A DNA stretch of 64,000 nt from the NCBI RefSeq assembly GCF_029962835.1, contig NC_080582.1, positions 14,020,032 to 14,084,031 of the forward strand, in the 5' to 3' direction. Source of the stretch: Magnolia sinica (taxonomy: Eukaryota > Streptophyta > Magnoliopsida > Magnoliales > Magnoliaceae). How positions within the stretch are numbered: position 1 is the first letter of the stretch; the number at the start of each line of letters is the position of its first letter. The position numbers and the translations under genes are program-made. Below, piece after piece: positions 47,373 to 58,444 of the stretch. The notes beneath the pieces are model-generated. The model had not been told where the DNA came from. It saw nothing but the letters and a program-made list of their open reading frames with translations, and searched no databases.

Positions 47373-48175
47373 CTATCGAGGTCTATTATCTAAGCTGATG
47401 AGACCACTCGGTTGAATTCCTCTTGAAGCGTCCACATCCATTGGAAGCGGAAGGGGTGAGGGGTTGATGGAGTAGGATTTGGAAATGTTAAAAGGAGGGG
47501 AGAGTGGTCTGAATGAATCCTGGGGAGGTGACGCACCTGGAACTTGGGGAAGGTCTTCATCCATTCCACTAAAAACAAAAAGGGCCCTATCAAGTCTGGC
47601 CCACTTTTGGTTCCTTCTTGCTTGATTGTTGCACCAGGTGAAGGAACTCCTAATGAATCCTACATCAATCAGGCTAGCTTGGTTGATTGCTTCTACGAAA
47701 TCATAGGAGCTTTGATTGGTAAGGAAACTCCCCTCAATTCTTTCATTCTGGCTGACCACTATGTTGAAACCTCTGCATGCAATCCAAGGCTCAGTCCCTG
47801 TGTTAGCTATCCCTACAAGATCAGCCCATAATTCTCTCCTACGCACCAAGGAGCATTTTGCGTATATAATAGAGAAAATCAGCTTTGGACCACTTCCTTG
47901 CATATCTACTCTGAAGGTAAGCATCTGGTCTGACGTTTGAGGTCAACAGGCGTGGATTGGTTGTTGAAAACCCATATTTTCCCTCCTGAAGCTGCATTCG
48001 AGAAGGATGAACATAATCCTAGTTTGAGCCCTGTTTGGATTCTTTTCGAGTTTGGTAGCATTAGTTCCAGGATCGCCACCAATGCAATCCTATTCTTATT
48101 GATTTGTCTCTTGATAGACATAATGGTGGGAGCATTACCCACACCTCGAGCATTCCAAATTAGGATGCTATCCAT
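47373..48175 (-). pseudogene. LINE ORF2 endonuclease part
   Basis: It starts with MDSILIWNARGVGNAPTIMS at 48175, typical of the plant L1 ORF2 start (ILIWNCRG). Later text includes EPWIACRGFNIVVSQNERIE, where the usual GDFN motif has become RGFN, then FTWCNNQARRNQKWARLDRA. A frame change near 47915 splits the domain. Loss of the GDFN aspartate would disable nicking. Confidence 0.8.
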
Positions 48176-48359
48176 CGGACAGATTTCTGGAGTATACAGC
48201 CCTTTTGTTTGATATTTTCTTCCTAGCTATCTGCCGGTTTGGTTGGCTGAGGGGCCACCATGCATGCTGCCATGTGGGTTTTACCTGTGGTATCTGTGAC
48301 CTGCTTTTGAGTTGTTGGAGGAGGGGGGTACTGTTCTGGAGGAGCTTCATTGTTCCCGT

Positions 48360-49063
48360 TCATGTCCAAGGCCTTATAGTGGTCCGCAGTTGGTGCTTTG
48401 AATATGTGGGTAATACATTGATCTGAATTTGCTGCTCTGAATCTAAGGGGACATAACCAATCTCTTCTTCCTGCCTATCTTCTGCTGTTTGCAGGTCTGC
48501 CTCCTTTTCCTCAGCTGCTTCCTTTTCCTTGTCTGAGAAAAAGGAAGTCAGGTCTACTAGGAGATGGACTGCTTCCATGGGAGATCCTCCTCTGTCCATG
48601 TGGGAGGATTTTAGGGGGTCATTAACTTCTTTCACTTGAGGGAAGTAGGTGATTCTATGTAATTCTCTTTCCTTCCTTGGCCTAGCTCCCTCTAAAAGGG
48701 ACTGGAATCTCTTGTTGGAAAATCTTGCTGGAGAGGTGTCGCGCCCAGTTTGTCTGTCAATCTTGATTCTTTGTGTGACTGCTGGAGAGGAGTTGGATGG
48801 TTCTCTTGAGATGAAGGCTTTGTTGAATGGGATGTGGATGCTTCCAAAACAGGTGGAGAAGGGACCGACGATCTGAATTCTTGATCATCTATGTGTTTAT
48901 GATGGATGTTGTTTGAGGCTTTTCCACATACATGTGACATAACTGCTATAGGTTCCCTTGTTCTTTTGTCTCCCAAGTCGACATTCTGTTGGACATTTTT
49001 TCGAACAGTTATGGGGTCGATTCTAGGTGGACCCTTAGCTTTGAGAGAAGGGGGTCTGCCCAT
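48360..49063 (-). pseudogene. LINE ORF1 tail
   Basis: Two minus-strand pieces (49063-48692, beginning MGRPPSLKAKGPPRIDP, and 48635-48360, with an EKEAAEEKEADLQTAEDRQE stretch) sit directly upstream of ORF2. Low-complexity, Pro/Ser- and Glu-rich C-terminal text after a missing zinc-knuckle region is usual for plant L1 ORF1. No recognisable DUF4283 or CCHC part remains, so the element is truncated at its 5' end. Confidence 0.6.
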
Positions 49064-49210
49064 TTCTTATATGGAATTTCTCCCTTTCCCATGTATGGAA
49101 GTTCAATGGTCCCGAGCTAGCCACTCATTCTTTGAACATCTTGTATTTTCTTTTATATCTATTCATACAGAAGGCATAGGGTGTAACCCATCATTAGAGG
49201 AGGAGCTCTA

Positions 49211-49811
49211 CTCTCTGAATATCACCTGATATTATTTACATACTAAGCGAGTGACTGAATAGGCAATCGATCTCATTCAATCTTGGTCATATAATATGTA
49301 CCTGCCTATCTCGGTACTTGGGGTCATAGTTGTTCGGTTTGAATTGAATGGCAAATTCAATTATGTTATGCCCGCACTTGTTACATGACAAAAACTACAA
49401 ATCGATCCACAACAGGTTTTTGGCACCCATGATAAGACAAAAAAAATTTACTTAGCCATAAAAAAATATTCAGTTTGCAATGACCGTGCATAACCAAAAC
49501 AGGTTTTTCAACAGAGAGATCGTAACCGAGTAAAACATTTCTCCACATTTTAGAAACAAAATCCGTCCATCCAGTACCTCCCATTCATGATTATATTAGA
49601 TTTCTCAACAAATCTAAAGTTGAATGGTTTATATCATACCCGTATATATAGTATAGACGATCCAACGATATAGAAATCTCATATGAATATGATGATGAGG
49701 ATCACTGCCACTGTCTGGGTCGTTCTACACTACAAAAAGCAACCATCATAAGTTAGCAATCTAGACACAGTTAAAAACTGGGGGAGAGAAATTCCAGTAA
49801 TTCAACAGATA
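49211..49811. other. Intergenic stretch, 3' flank of the membrane-protein gene
   Basis: No coding signal. The word CACTACAAAAAGC occurs at 49727 and resembles a CACTA terminus, but no partner end or array was found. The 3' UTR of the gene on the minus strand probably lies in the right part. Confidence 0.4.
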
Positions 49812-50560
49812 TTAAGGCGAGATATTGCGCACACTCACGCTGGGACTGCGAATAGGTAAACAACAGAAACGATCACCATAGAGGCTACGAATCTTGTCCG
49901 TCGTCCATTGAGTGGCCCACTTACACCCTTCCTCAACCGGCTTCCCAATCTTGACCGTCAATTGGGTGGCCCACTCACACCCTTGCATATCCAACATGAC
50001 CCAGATGATCGGTGCGAAGAAGATCCATACGATCCAGCTGAACTTGGGGATCAGAGCATTCAATGACACTGTAATGGCCAGTACTCCAAGAACCAAAACA
50101 ACGAGGATGAGAATTCTGGCCATCGGAGGCTGGAATCTACCAGCTATCATCATCATCCACATCCACGATGTGAAGTAGAAGGCTACCACGCCGATCATGA
50201 CAATAAAGTAGAAAGACATGGGATGGTGATGGAATAAAATGGTCAGGACATTGTTTCCATCATCACCGTTGATTGGAATGTTGATGCTCAAGAGAAACGC
50301 GATGATCATCCATTCCATAGCGATGATAGCAATGATCATTTCCGACGAAGGTTGTGGAATGTTCAGATGTGTGGGGTTTCCTTGGATTCCTGATGGCCAT
50401 GGATCATGGACGCCACCATTTTCAATATCTTGACGAGAGTTTCCTTGCTGCAAACATCAAACTTTCAATTATTGGTTTGCGATGAAACATCAATAACACT
50501 AAGTTAGGTAAAAGAATTGAGTGGACAAGATTTGACCTCATGAGGGAGAAATTGGGCCAT
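49812..50560 (-). CDS. Small four-helix membrane protein, two exons, unknown function
   Basis: This is the only intact-looking host gene in the window. Exon 2 (50447-49812) is open for 211 codons plus stop. A TTTGCAG acceptor precedes it, and a short exon 1 (50560-50537, MAQFLPHE) with an AG/GTCAAA donor restores an ATG in phase, giving about 219 residues. The N-terminal part is hydrophilic (QGNSRQDIENGGVHDPWPSG). About four hydrophobic stretches follow: MIIAIIAMEWMIIAFLLSI, MSFYFIVMIGVVAFYF, ARILILVVLVLGVLAITVSL and FSWIVWIFFAPIIWVML. The cytosolic-like tail contains two similar blocks (GCEWATQLTVKIGKP, GCKWATQWTTDK). I do not recognise a family. Codon use and the lack of stops suggest a real gene. 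Exon 1 is inferred from splice signals only. Confidence 0.6.
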
Positions 50561-50574
50561 GAATTAGAGAGATT

Positions 50575-50625
50575 TGATAATAATAATAAAAATAATAATA
50601 ATAAATTAATTAATTAATTAAAGAA
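50575..50625. repeat. AT-rich simple repeat (AATAAT / TTAA)
   Basis: A run of ATAATAATAAAAATAATAAT followed by TTAATTAATTAATTAA lies just upstream of the first exon of the membrane-protein gene. Confidence 0.9.
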
Positions 50626-50789
50626 CGAACGATAGCAGATAGGATTTTTTTATAGAGGAGACTAGATTTTGACACGGTTGATGAGATTGTTTCTTGCTCT
50701 CGAAGTTTACTCTCTCTCTCTCTGGACTTTGTTGAAGGAATCTTCCTTTTTTGTGCAGTGTTACTACGAAACCACTAGCAAAAGTATTC

Positions 50790-51480
50790 AGCATCTCAAA
50801 AAGGTCATTTCGCGGTAGCCGATTGGCTTGTGTACTTTAGACCAGCAATATAGCTGCTATATTTAAGTCAGTAAGTTCTGTAGGTCTGATCACGAGGTAT
50901 GCATTATATCCAAGCCTTTCATTCATTTGGCGAGCTAGTCTTAAGGCTTGAGACGAAAAATAAGATAGATTTAACTATCAATTGGACCACACTGCAAAAA
51001 GCTGTGGGGGATTGAATGTCTACCATTGAAACCCTTTTTGGGTTACAGACGTTTTGGATCAATATGGAATTTGTGTTTCCTTGTCATTCAGGTCTTTTTG
51101 ACCTTGACCTTATGAACAGATTCGATGGAAAATAAACATTATAATGGGCCCTGTGAATTTTTTAACAGTGAAAATCATTATCTGTGCTACTATTTGTGGT
51201 GTAGTGTATATGATCTTTGGATTTGATTCATTTTTTTGATAATGTTCTAAAATAATCTTTAGAAATAGATGAACGGTGTAAATATAATAAATACATCACT
51301 TTGGGGCCATATAAGTTTGATCTCCTTTGAACCGTTCGTACAACTCGGAGCTCGGGGAGTGTCAGTGGTCGTCTTCCCACGGCACGTACCTACAGCAGCA
51401 ATATAGCTGGTCTGTGGTACACCAGCCAATCCGCTTCCATTTTACGCCATTTTTGCTTTTGCTCTGTTGATTCCCTCTCC
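50790..51480. repeat. Partial fold-back-family repeat
   Basis: It contains TATTTAAGTCAGTAAG, then family phrases such as TTGGACCACACTGCAAAAAG, TTTTGGATCAATATGG and ATAATGGGCCCTGTGAA. It closely resembles 54930-55400 (shared CATTTGGC.AGCT, GGGGGATTGAATGTCTACCA and TTTGAACCGTTCGTA.AACTC), so these two form a subfamily. Confidence 0.6.
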
Positions 51481-51674
51481 TTTGCTTTTGCCCTTGCTCT
51501 GTCGCAACGTCACAGTTTGACGACAGCGAAGTGACTGTGTTACGCTTGTAATGCTGTAAACCCCCTGGAGTCCACCGTAATGTACGTATCTTATCGATGC
51601 AGTCAATCCATTTTACCAGCTCATTTCAGGACGGGCTCAAATGTACGGCACTACGTAAGGATTAGCTACTCCCC

Positions 51675-52145
51675 TTGTGGTTGGAGCTCTATGGGCCCAC
51701 CATGATGTATGTATTTCATTCATGCCGTCTATCTATTTTTCTAGATTATTTTATAGTACAAGCTTTAAAATGAGGTATATCCCAATCTCAAGTGAATCAC
51801 ATTGCAAGAAAGAGTGTTGATTGAACATCAACCATTAAAAAAATTTTGGGAGCCAAAAAAGTTTTGGATCAAGCTGATCTTTGTTTTTTTTCCCTTCATC
51901 TAGGTCTGCATGACCTAATCAATAGATTGGATGTCAAATAAACAGTTCAGTAGGCCTTAGGAGGATTTTAATTGTGGATAATCACCGTTGTTTTCTTGTG
52001 GTGTGGTCCACTTGAGATTTATATCCCTCTCATTTTTGGGATCAAGCCCTAAAATGATCGGTAAAAATGGATGAATGGCATGGATAAAAGACATACTTCA
52101 TAATGGAGCCTGCAGAGCACCGACCACTATCCATTGGAGGCCAGG
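51675..52145. mobile_element. Fold-back repeat, copy 2
   Basis: It runs from GTGGTTGGAGCTCTATGGGC to GCCTGCAGAGCACCGACCAC, with inverted ends and the internal phrases of the family (AAGTTTTGGATCAAGCTGAT, ATAAACAGTTCAGTAGGCCT, GTGGTCCACTTGAGATTTAT). Confidence 0.8.
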
Positions 52146-52202
52146 AGTAGCCAATTGTTTTGGATCAAGCTAATATTTATATTCTTCCTTCATCCCCATC
52201 TA

Positions 52203-52753
52203 GAGCTAGGCATCGAGTTGAGTCTAAGTGAGTTAGGGTTGACCCGACTCGATCTGGTTTTAAAATCGGCCTGACCCGACTTAGTACTGAGTCCAGCATG
52301 CTTGACCCGATCCGAGTCTGAGTCTGACCCAAACTAATCCAGACCGAGTCTGACCCAGTCACAAGTACCGAGTCAGGTCAATTTGGCACCGAGTTGGGTC
52401 AAGTGTAATGGGAATCCACGAGCTGAAATCACAACCCAAAACCTAGGTGCACTTGCCAGAATTGCAGCCTCTCTATCAGTTACACGACATCTCAGATTTG
52501 AAACCTCATATTTGAGTTTTTTTGCTTCTTCTTTTTTTAAAAATTTTTAAATATATATGTACAAGCTGAGTTTTGGATTGAATTGAGTCAGTATCAAGTT
52601 GGATTTTGGGTCGAGTGGAGTTACTGGGTGACCCGGATTCAACTTGGTTTGAGTTTAGATTAGATGAAGTTGGTTTAGACTAACTCACGCACATGGTTCG
52701 GATTGAGCCAAATGAGTCAACTTTGTTGAGTCGAGTCATCTCATGCCCAACTC
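52203..52753. mobile_element. TA-flanked MITE nested in a fold-back repeat
   Basis: The ends are GAGCTAGGCAT and ATGCCCAACTC (inverted as GAGTTGGGCAT) and TA flanks both. Inside are repeated GACCCGACT and GAGTC words. The 551-bp element interrupts the surrounding fold-back sequence cleanly. Confidence 0.7.
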
Positions 52754-52852
52754 TATCCCTGTCTTGACCTTAGGAACAAGTTCGATGATAAGTAAACATC
52801 ACTGTGGGCCTTAAGAAGTTTCAATGGTGGACGGCAGACGTCATTATTCCCA

Positions 52853-53498
52853 CTACCATCACCAATTGTAGATAGTGAATATGCATATTTCTTAAAGTTA
52901 AACTAGTGTCACGAAGCACCAAAGGATATTGGGTTATAACTATTCTAAATTTTGATTAGGTCTCTGAACTCAAGGATATAATGGATTAGAAAATTGAGAT
53001 TCTAACTAACTTCAAACTTAGAGTAAGTATTATTTTGTTTTGAAATTCATATGATGAATGGAGGCATAATTGTATAAATTTTTTGAGTGTTGAACTGTTT
53101 TTCATGTTTTCAATGTTTGTGGGTAACATTTCTGAAAACCCTCACGAGATTATAACTCGTCCACTAGAAGAAACCTAGGGATTTAAAGGCTTGTTGCATA
53201 TGCTAAATGCAATTGAGATTACCTGCGAAAGTGGTGTAGTTAGAATTTTTTTCATTTTAATTTTATTTTTAAAATTAATTTTTATTCTTATTTTTATTTT
53301 TCTTCGCTTATTTTGCTCGGGACTAGCAAAATACTGGTTGGGGGGTGTGTTGAGACTCAAATATTGCATAATTTTGCCCATTTATATCTTGGTTTTATGA
53401 ACATAAATTATCTTAATATTTTATTTTACTCATGTGTGTGTTGCAACGGTTTCCTCCTGTCGTGTGTTCAGCTTTGGATGTGCTTTAATAATTTGGAT
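52853..53498 (+). mobile_element. Fragment of a Tat/Ogre-like gypsy element (fossil)
   Basis: Near 53320-53348 it has GGGACTAGCAAAATACTGG, a polypurine TTGGGGGG, then TGTTGAGACTCAAATATTGC. That is the 3' end of the internal region and the start of an LTR in Tat-type gypsy elements. Only these parts remain. The fragment is flanked by a 13-bp direct repeat (GTCATTATTCCCA at 52840 and 53499). No coding part is present. Confidence 0.5.
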
Positions 53499-53640
53499 GT
53501 CATTATTCCCATTGTTTCTTGTGGTGTGGTCCACCAAAGCTTTAGATATATATGCTTCAATTCTCATGTACTAAAATAATCTGATCAGATGGATGGACGA
53601 CATGGACAAGACAGGCCTACCGACTTTACTCAATAGATTA

Positions 53641-54405
53641 CAGTATACTGAGTTAATATGCGCGATTTGTGTCCAATCATGTGCATGTTCTGCTACATGG
53701 GCCCACATGAAAAAAACAATGATTGGATAATTGGAAGCATTCATCCCATGGGTACCATATGAATTGACTTATGGTACAAAAACAATAGTGAAAAATGGTA
53801 GTGAATGTCGATTTTTTATTTGAAAATATGATCTCTCATTTCAGCAGTCCAAATTCCTAAGTCGCAGTGTATATCAGAAAGAATTAAGCCATTGAGACCA
53901 AGTAATAAAGCCCACTATGTGCCCACACGGTCCCTATACGCGTGAAAAGTATTATAAAAAGAATGCTAGGGTAAGGGTTTCCAAACCCAATTCCTTACCT
54001 CAAGTTCCGTTAACACCCTCTCTACCATCTCTCTCCTCCTCTCTTCTCGTTCATTTTTCTCTCCCATTTCTTCTCCTCTCATCTACTATTGCTGCACCTC
54101 AGCATATACGATGTACGAGATGTAGTCATCCACCAACGAACATGATAGTTCTCTTTTTTTACCGATCTGATTTTTTAGCGGTAACTTAATTAACTACAAC
54201 TTTTTCAGAATCTCAGTCCGTTTCGCATATGAACGCTGATAGCTTATTCTTCAATAAAGCATGAATGTTATACTTTTTCGCTGGCCTCGTGATAAATGTT
54301 TAGTACAAAATCGGACGTGAATTAGCTACTGAAAGCTTCAGTAGATATCTTTATTCTTAAGTTACAATCGACAAGTTTCTAGCCGACCACGGTGTATATA
54401 TTGTA
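53641..54405. other. No gene recognised
   Basis: A C- and T-rich stretch near 54000-54080 gives an open frame (53917-54189) with no known domain. Nothing else stands out. Confidence 0.4.
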
Positions 54406-55400
54406 TCCACAATGTTCGTTGATTTGGTAAGATCATTTTAGAACATTAGCTAAAAAATGAAGTAAATCCAAAGCTCAAGTGGACCCATTACAGAAAATAG
54501 TGGGGACAGTGACGCCCACTGCTGAAACCTTTCTAAGGCCCACCATAATGTTTATCGAGATCCGACCTGTTCATGAGTTCAAAAAGACATGGAAGATCAG
54601 ATAACATTGAAACTTTTGTGGCCCTCAAGAAGTTTCTAACTGTAGGTGTTCAATCTCCACTATTTTCTGCGGTTGAGTCTACTTTAGCTTTTGATTTGAC
54701 TCAAGTCTTTGGCTCATGTCCTAAAATGGTCTCTCCAAATGTACGGACGGTCTGAATACAACACACATCATGGTGGGTCCACAGAACTTGGTGACTTTTG
54801 AGATAGCTACCCAAGCAGTACTGAGACAGGAACAACGGTATGTTAAGGTCTTTGTGGGTCCACCATAATCTATATGTTTTATCCGGAAACGGACTGGCTG
54901 TTGTACCGCACATCAGCTAGTGTATTGATGTCGGCAAGTTTTGTGGGTCCCATCATGCTGTATGTGTTATATCCAAATCGTCCATCCATTTGGCAAGCTC
55001 GACTTAAGGCTTGAGCCTAAAAATAAGACAGATCTAAATATCAAGTGAACCACACTTCAAAAGGCGGTGGGGGATTGAATGTCTACCATTGAAATCCCTT
55101 TTGGGAGTCACAAAATTTTTAGATCTTATGATATGTGTTTTTCCTCTTCATCCAGGTCTTTATGACCTTACGAACAGATTGGATGGAAAATAAACATTAT
55201 GGTGGTCCCAATAAATGCTTTAATAGTGAAAATTACTATCCAGTCTGCTATTTTTGGTGTGGTCCCGTTGACCTTTGGATATGTTTTATATTTTGGCTCA
55301 TGCTCTAAAATGAACTCGAAAAATGGATTAAGGGTGTAGATATGATAAATACATCATTGTGGATCCCACGTAACATTGATCTCCTTTGAACCGTTCGTAT
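54406..55400. repeat. Two partial fold-back-family repeats
   Basis: One lies at about 54406-54800 (AAGTGGACCCATTACAG, CATCATGGTGGGTCCACAGA) and one at about 54930-55400 (GTTTTGTGGGTCCCATCATG to GAACCGTTCGTATAACTCGG). The second matches 50890-51350 well. No gene was seen. Confidence 0.65.
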
Positions 55401-55617
55401 AACTCGGAGCTCGAGTAACGCCAGCGCTCGTCTTCGCACGATAAAATATCCTTCAAAATAGATGGGACGCATGGATAAAATAGATAAGCGACGGTGGGCC
55501 CCATATTGCGTCTGTCTCCAGCTATGTCGTGGTGGGGGTAGTACCCAGTATCTAGCTACGTCCCGGTGGCGGTAGCAACCAATCGTGGAAACGAATGGGC
55601 TGCTCCCGATGCCACCG
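55401..55617. other. Short GC-richer stretch, no gene
   Basis: It contains two near-identical phrases around 55517-55545 and 55555-55580 (AGCTATGTCGTGGTGGGGGT and AGCTACGTCCCGGTGGCGGT). The minus-strand open frame over it has no domain. Confidence 0.4.
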
Positions 55618-56128
55618 GCCAATGGCTGGTGGTCGGTGCTATGTGGGCCCTACCATGATGTATGTGTTTCATCCATGTCGTCCATCTATTTTTCAAGATC
55701 ATTTTAGGGTATGAGATGGAAATGAAGTATACCCCAATCTCATGTGGACCACATTACCAGAAAGAGTGTTGAATGAATGCCAACCACATTACCGGAAGGA
55801 GTTTTTGGGGGCTATAAAAGTTTTGGATCAAGCTGATCTTGTTTTTTCCCTTCACCTGGGTCTATATGACCTAATCAACAGATTGAATGTCAAATAAACC
55901 TTGCAGTGGGCCTTAGGAGGATTTTAATGGTGGATATCCAATCAATATTGTTTTCCTATGGTGTGGTCCACCTGAGATTTATATCCCTCTAATTTTTGCA
56001 TTCAAGACCTAAAATGATCGGTAAAAATGGATGAATGGAATAGATGAAACACATACATCATGGTGGGCCCACAGATCACCAATCACCAGCCACTGGGCTG
56101 GTGGTTGGGATGTAGCCAATCCGTTTCC
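55618..56128. mobile_element. Fold-back repeat, copy 3
   Basis: It runs from GGTCGGTGCTATGTGGGCCC to GGTGGGCCCACAGATCACCA and the GGCTGGTGGTTGGGATGTAG end. Internal phrases match copies 1, 2 and 4 (AGTTTTGGATCAAGCTGATC, GTGGGCCTTAGGAGGATTTT, TGTGGTCCACCTGAGATTTA). Confidence 0.85.
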
Positions 56129-56142
56129 AGACAGGGATTTCC

Positions 56143-56440
56143 TGTTAGAAAAGTTTCTTTTGGATACACCGAAAATAAAAAATAAAAAAATAAAAATTAT
56201 CACTAAGCTGAATCACGTATAAAATACGATGTCCTTAAAGCATGATTCGCCCCCATATCAACTGCTGATGGGTTACAAGCGAATTGCTTCCAGGATAAGA
56301 TAAGCCTTATCTGGATCCAGCGTGCAGCAATCTCGATAGGTCCACTATGGAACAATTTAACGTAGTAGATTTATTCTGGCAGACTTAGACGATGGAGATG
56401 ATAATAGTATTCTAAAATGAAGTTATGGACTGTATCTGAT
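56143..56440 (-). repeat. 3' LTR (partial) of the copia element
   Basis: TGTTAGAAAAGTTTC onward matches 58445-58750. The match includes GGATCCAGCGTGCA and CTATGGAACAATTTAA. Only part of the LTR length is represented here. Confidence 0.85.
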
Positions 56441-58444
56441 TTGATGGGAGAGATGGAGATGATAATGTATTCTAAAATGAAGCTATGGACTGGAGAGGTC
56501 TTGGTTTTCTTAGATGGAATTAGGTTTAAAACATGACATGCAGCTAACAGTGCTTCTCCCCATATGTTTAATGGCAACTGTGCTTGTATTAGCATTGAGT
56601 TGACCATTTCTACAAACGTCCTATTTTTTTTCTCTGCTACACCATTTTGTTGTAGTGTATAAGGTATTGTACACTGATGTATTATGCCGTGTTCTTCACT
56701 ATAGTTCAAAAATTCATTAGAGAAATATTCTCCTCTTCGGTCACTATGAAGGATTTTAATATTTTTATCTAATTGATTTTCTACTTCAACTTTATAGATC
56801 TTGAATGCATTAAATGCTTCATCTTTCGATTTTAACAGATATATATATACATATCTCGAACAATCATCTATAAATGTTATAAAGTACCTTTTAACTCCAC
56901 GGGTATGAACACCATTTAGTTCACATATGTCAGTATGTACTAGGTCTAATATTTGAGACGATCTTTCAACGCTAGGGAATGGTTTCTTTATTATTTTAGA
57001 CCGTATGCATACTTCACATTTATCTTTGTCACTATCATTGTATGATATTAGGCCGTTCTTAGCCATGAGTTTTATGGTACTGTAGCCAATATGGGCTAAT
57101 CTACCATGCCATAGCGTTACAGACTCAATCATGTAAGCAGAAAAATTCTTTTCATTTAAAGAGAGTTTGATCATCCCATTACAAGCGTATCCCTTACCCA
57201 CAAAGTTTTCATTCTTAGACAAGATCAGCTTGCCCGATTCAAGCACAACCCTAATCCCAGGCTTGCTTAAGAGATCCCCTGAGACAAGATTCCTTCTTAT
57301 GTCTGGGACATGCAGTACGTTGGTTAGGATTACCTTCTTTCCAGAGGTAAAGAGTAATTCCACGGTTCCTTTGCCTACAACTTTTGATCGTCCTTCATTT
57401 TCCATTTGAACCTCTTGACCATTGGTCTCATTTTCATAGGTTTTGAAAGCAGATCGATCATTGCATACATGGACTGTGGCACCTGTATCATACCACCAAC
57501 CAGGAATTTTCTCTTGAACTAGGTTCACTTCTGTGACTATGGCTACGATTTCATTGTCTACTGCATTAGCCTCTTTCTTTGGCTTTTTTCGGTCCCTACA
57601 GACTCGGGCGAAATGCCCGGTCTTGCCGCAGACATAGCAAGCTCCCTTAGGTTAGTCGTTTTTCTTCTTTTGGGTTTTCTTGAATTTCCCTTGATCTTTG
57701 TTAGGTTTAAGGGAATCAGATTTCTCATGGGTATTATTTTGGGATGTCTTTTCTACTGCGTTCACCTTAGATTAGGATGCACCATTAGCGTCATCCTTTT
57801 TGTCTTGGTTACGAGATTCTTCTTCAATACGAAGATGCTTCTGGATTTGTTCTAGGGTAAACTTTTCGGATTTATGCAGTAGTTTCTTCCTGTACTCTTT
57901 CCAGCTCGGAGACAACTTTGCAATTATAGTTCCGACTTAAAAGGATTCAGGAAGATCGATTTTTATGGCTTTTATTTTATTTACAATAAGCTGCAATTCT
58001 TGGATTTGGGCAAGCAGTGGTAGATTGTCTACCATTGTGAAGTCGAAATACCTGGCAATTAGAAATTTCTGTGTACCTTCCTCTTCAGCCTTATATTTGT
58101 ATTCCAGTGTGCTCCAAATTTCTTTCGCTGATGTGGTCCCCGTGTACAAATCGTACAATCGATCAGAGAGAGCATTAAGGATGTGGCCGCGACACAGCAG
58201 TTCATCTTCTTGTCGCTTGATCCTAGCAGCGATCTGTTCTGGAGTGTCAGTGTCCTTTGCTTCAGGCAGAGGCTGGAGAGTCGGGTTCAAGATGTAGAAG
58301 ATCTTCAGCGCGGTCAGCAGGAATTTCAGCTTGTCCTGCCATCTAGTGAAATTTGAACCATCGAATCGGTCCAATCGGATCAGATCCCGGTTCATCGGTT
58401 TGATTGATGCAACACTTTCGGTGTCCAAAATTTCGCTTTAAGAT

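Larger units (their letters stand above)
44059..49200 (-). mobile_element. L1-type LINE, 5'-truncated and decayed
   Basis: A non-LTR retrotransposon on the minus strand. In order: ORF1 tail (about 49063-48360), endonuclease (48175-47373), reverse transcriptase (47209-45894), zinc-binding/linker region (45525-45000) and RNase H (about 44500-44100). Endonuclease motifs include ILIWNARGVGNAP and FTWCN with RLDRAL. The RNase H part has EVESDSKAIVG and REANKVADG. ORF2 is split into at least six open pieces by frame changes and stops, for example between 46338 and 46328 and between 45894 and 45525. No poly-A tail is visible at the left end. A weak direct repeat, GAGGAGGA(A/G)CTCT, occurs at 44059 and 49197 and may be its target duplication. 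Confidence 0.85.
52146..53640. repeat. Another fold-back copy split by two insertions
   Basis: Family text starts at 52157 (TTTTGGATCAAGCTAATATT), stops at 52202, resumes at 52754 (CCCTGTCTTGACCTTAGGAA), stops at about 52852, and resumes at about 53499 (TGTCATTATTCCCATTGTTT) to the end near 53620. The two gaps are separate insertions, described in their own entries. Confidence 0.7.

Noticed and set aside
49727-49740. A fourth CACTA terminus (CACTACAAAAAGC)
   Set aside because: No subterminal array, partner end or target duplication was found; a short chance match is enough to explain it.
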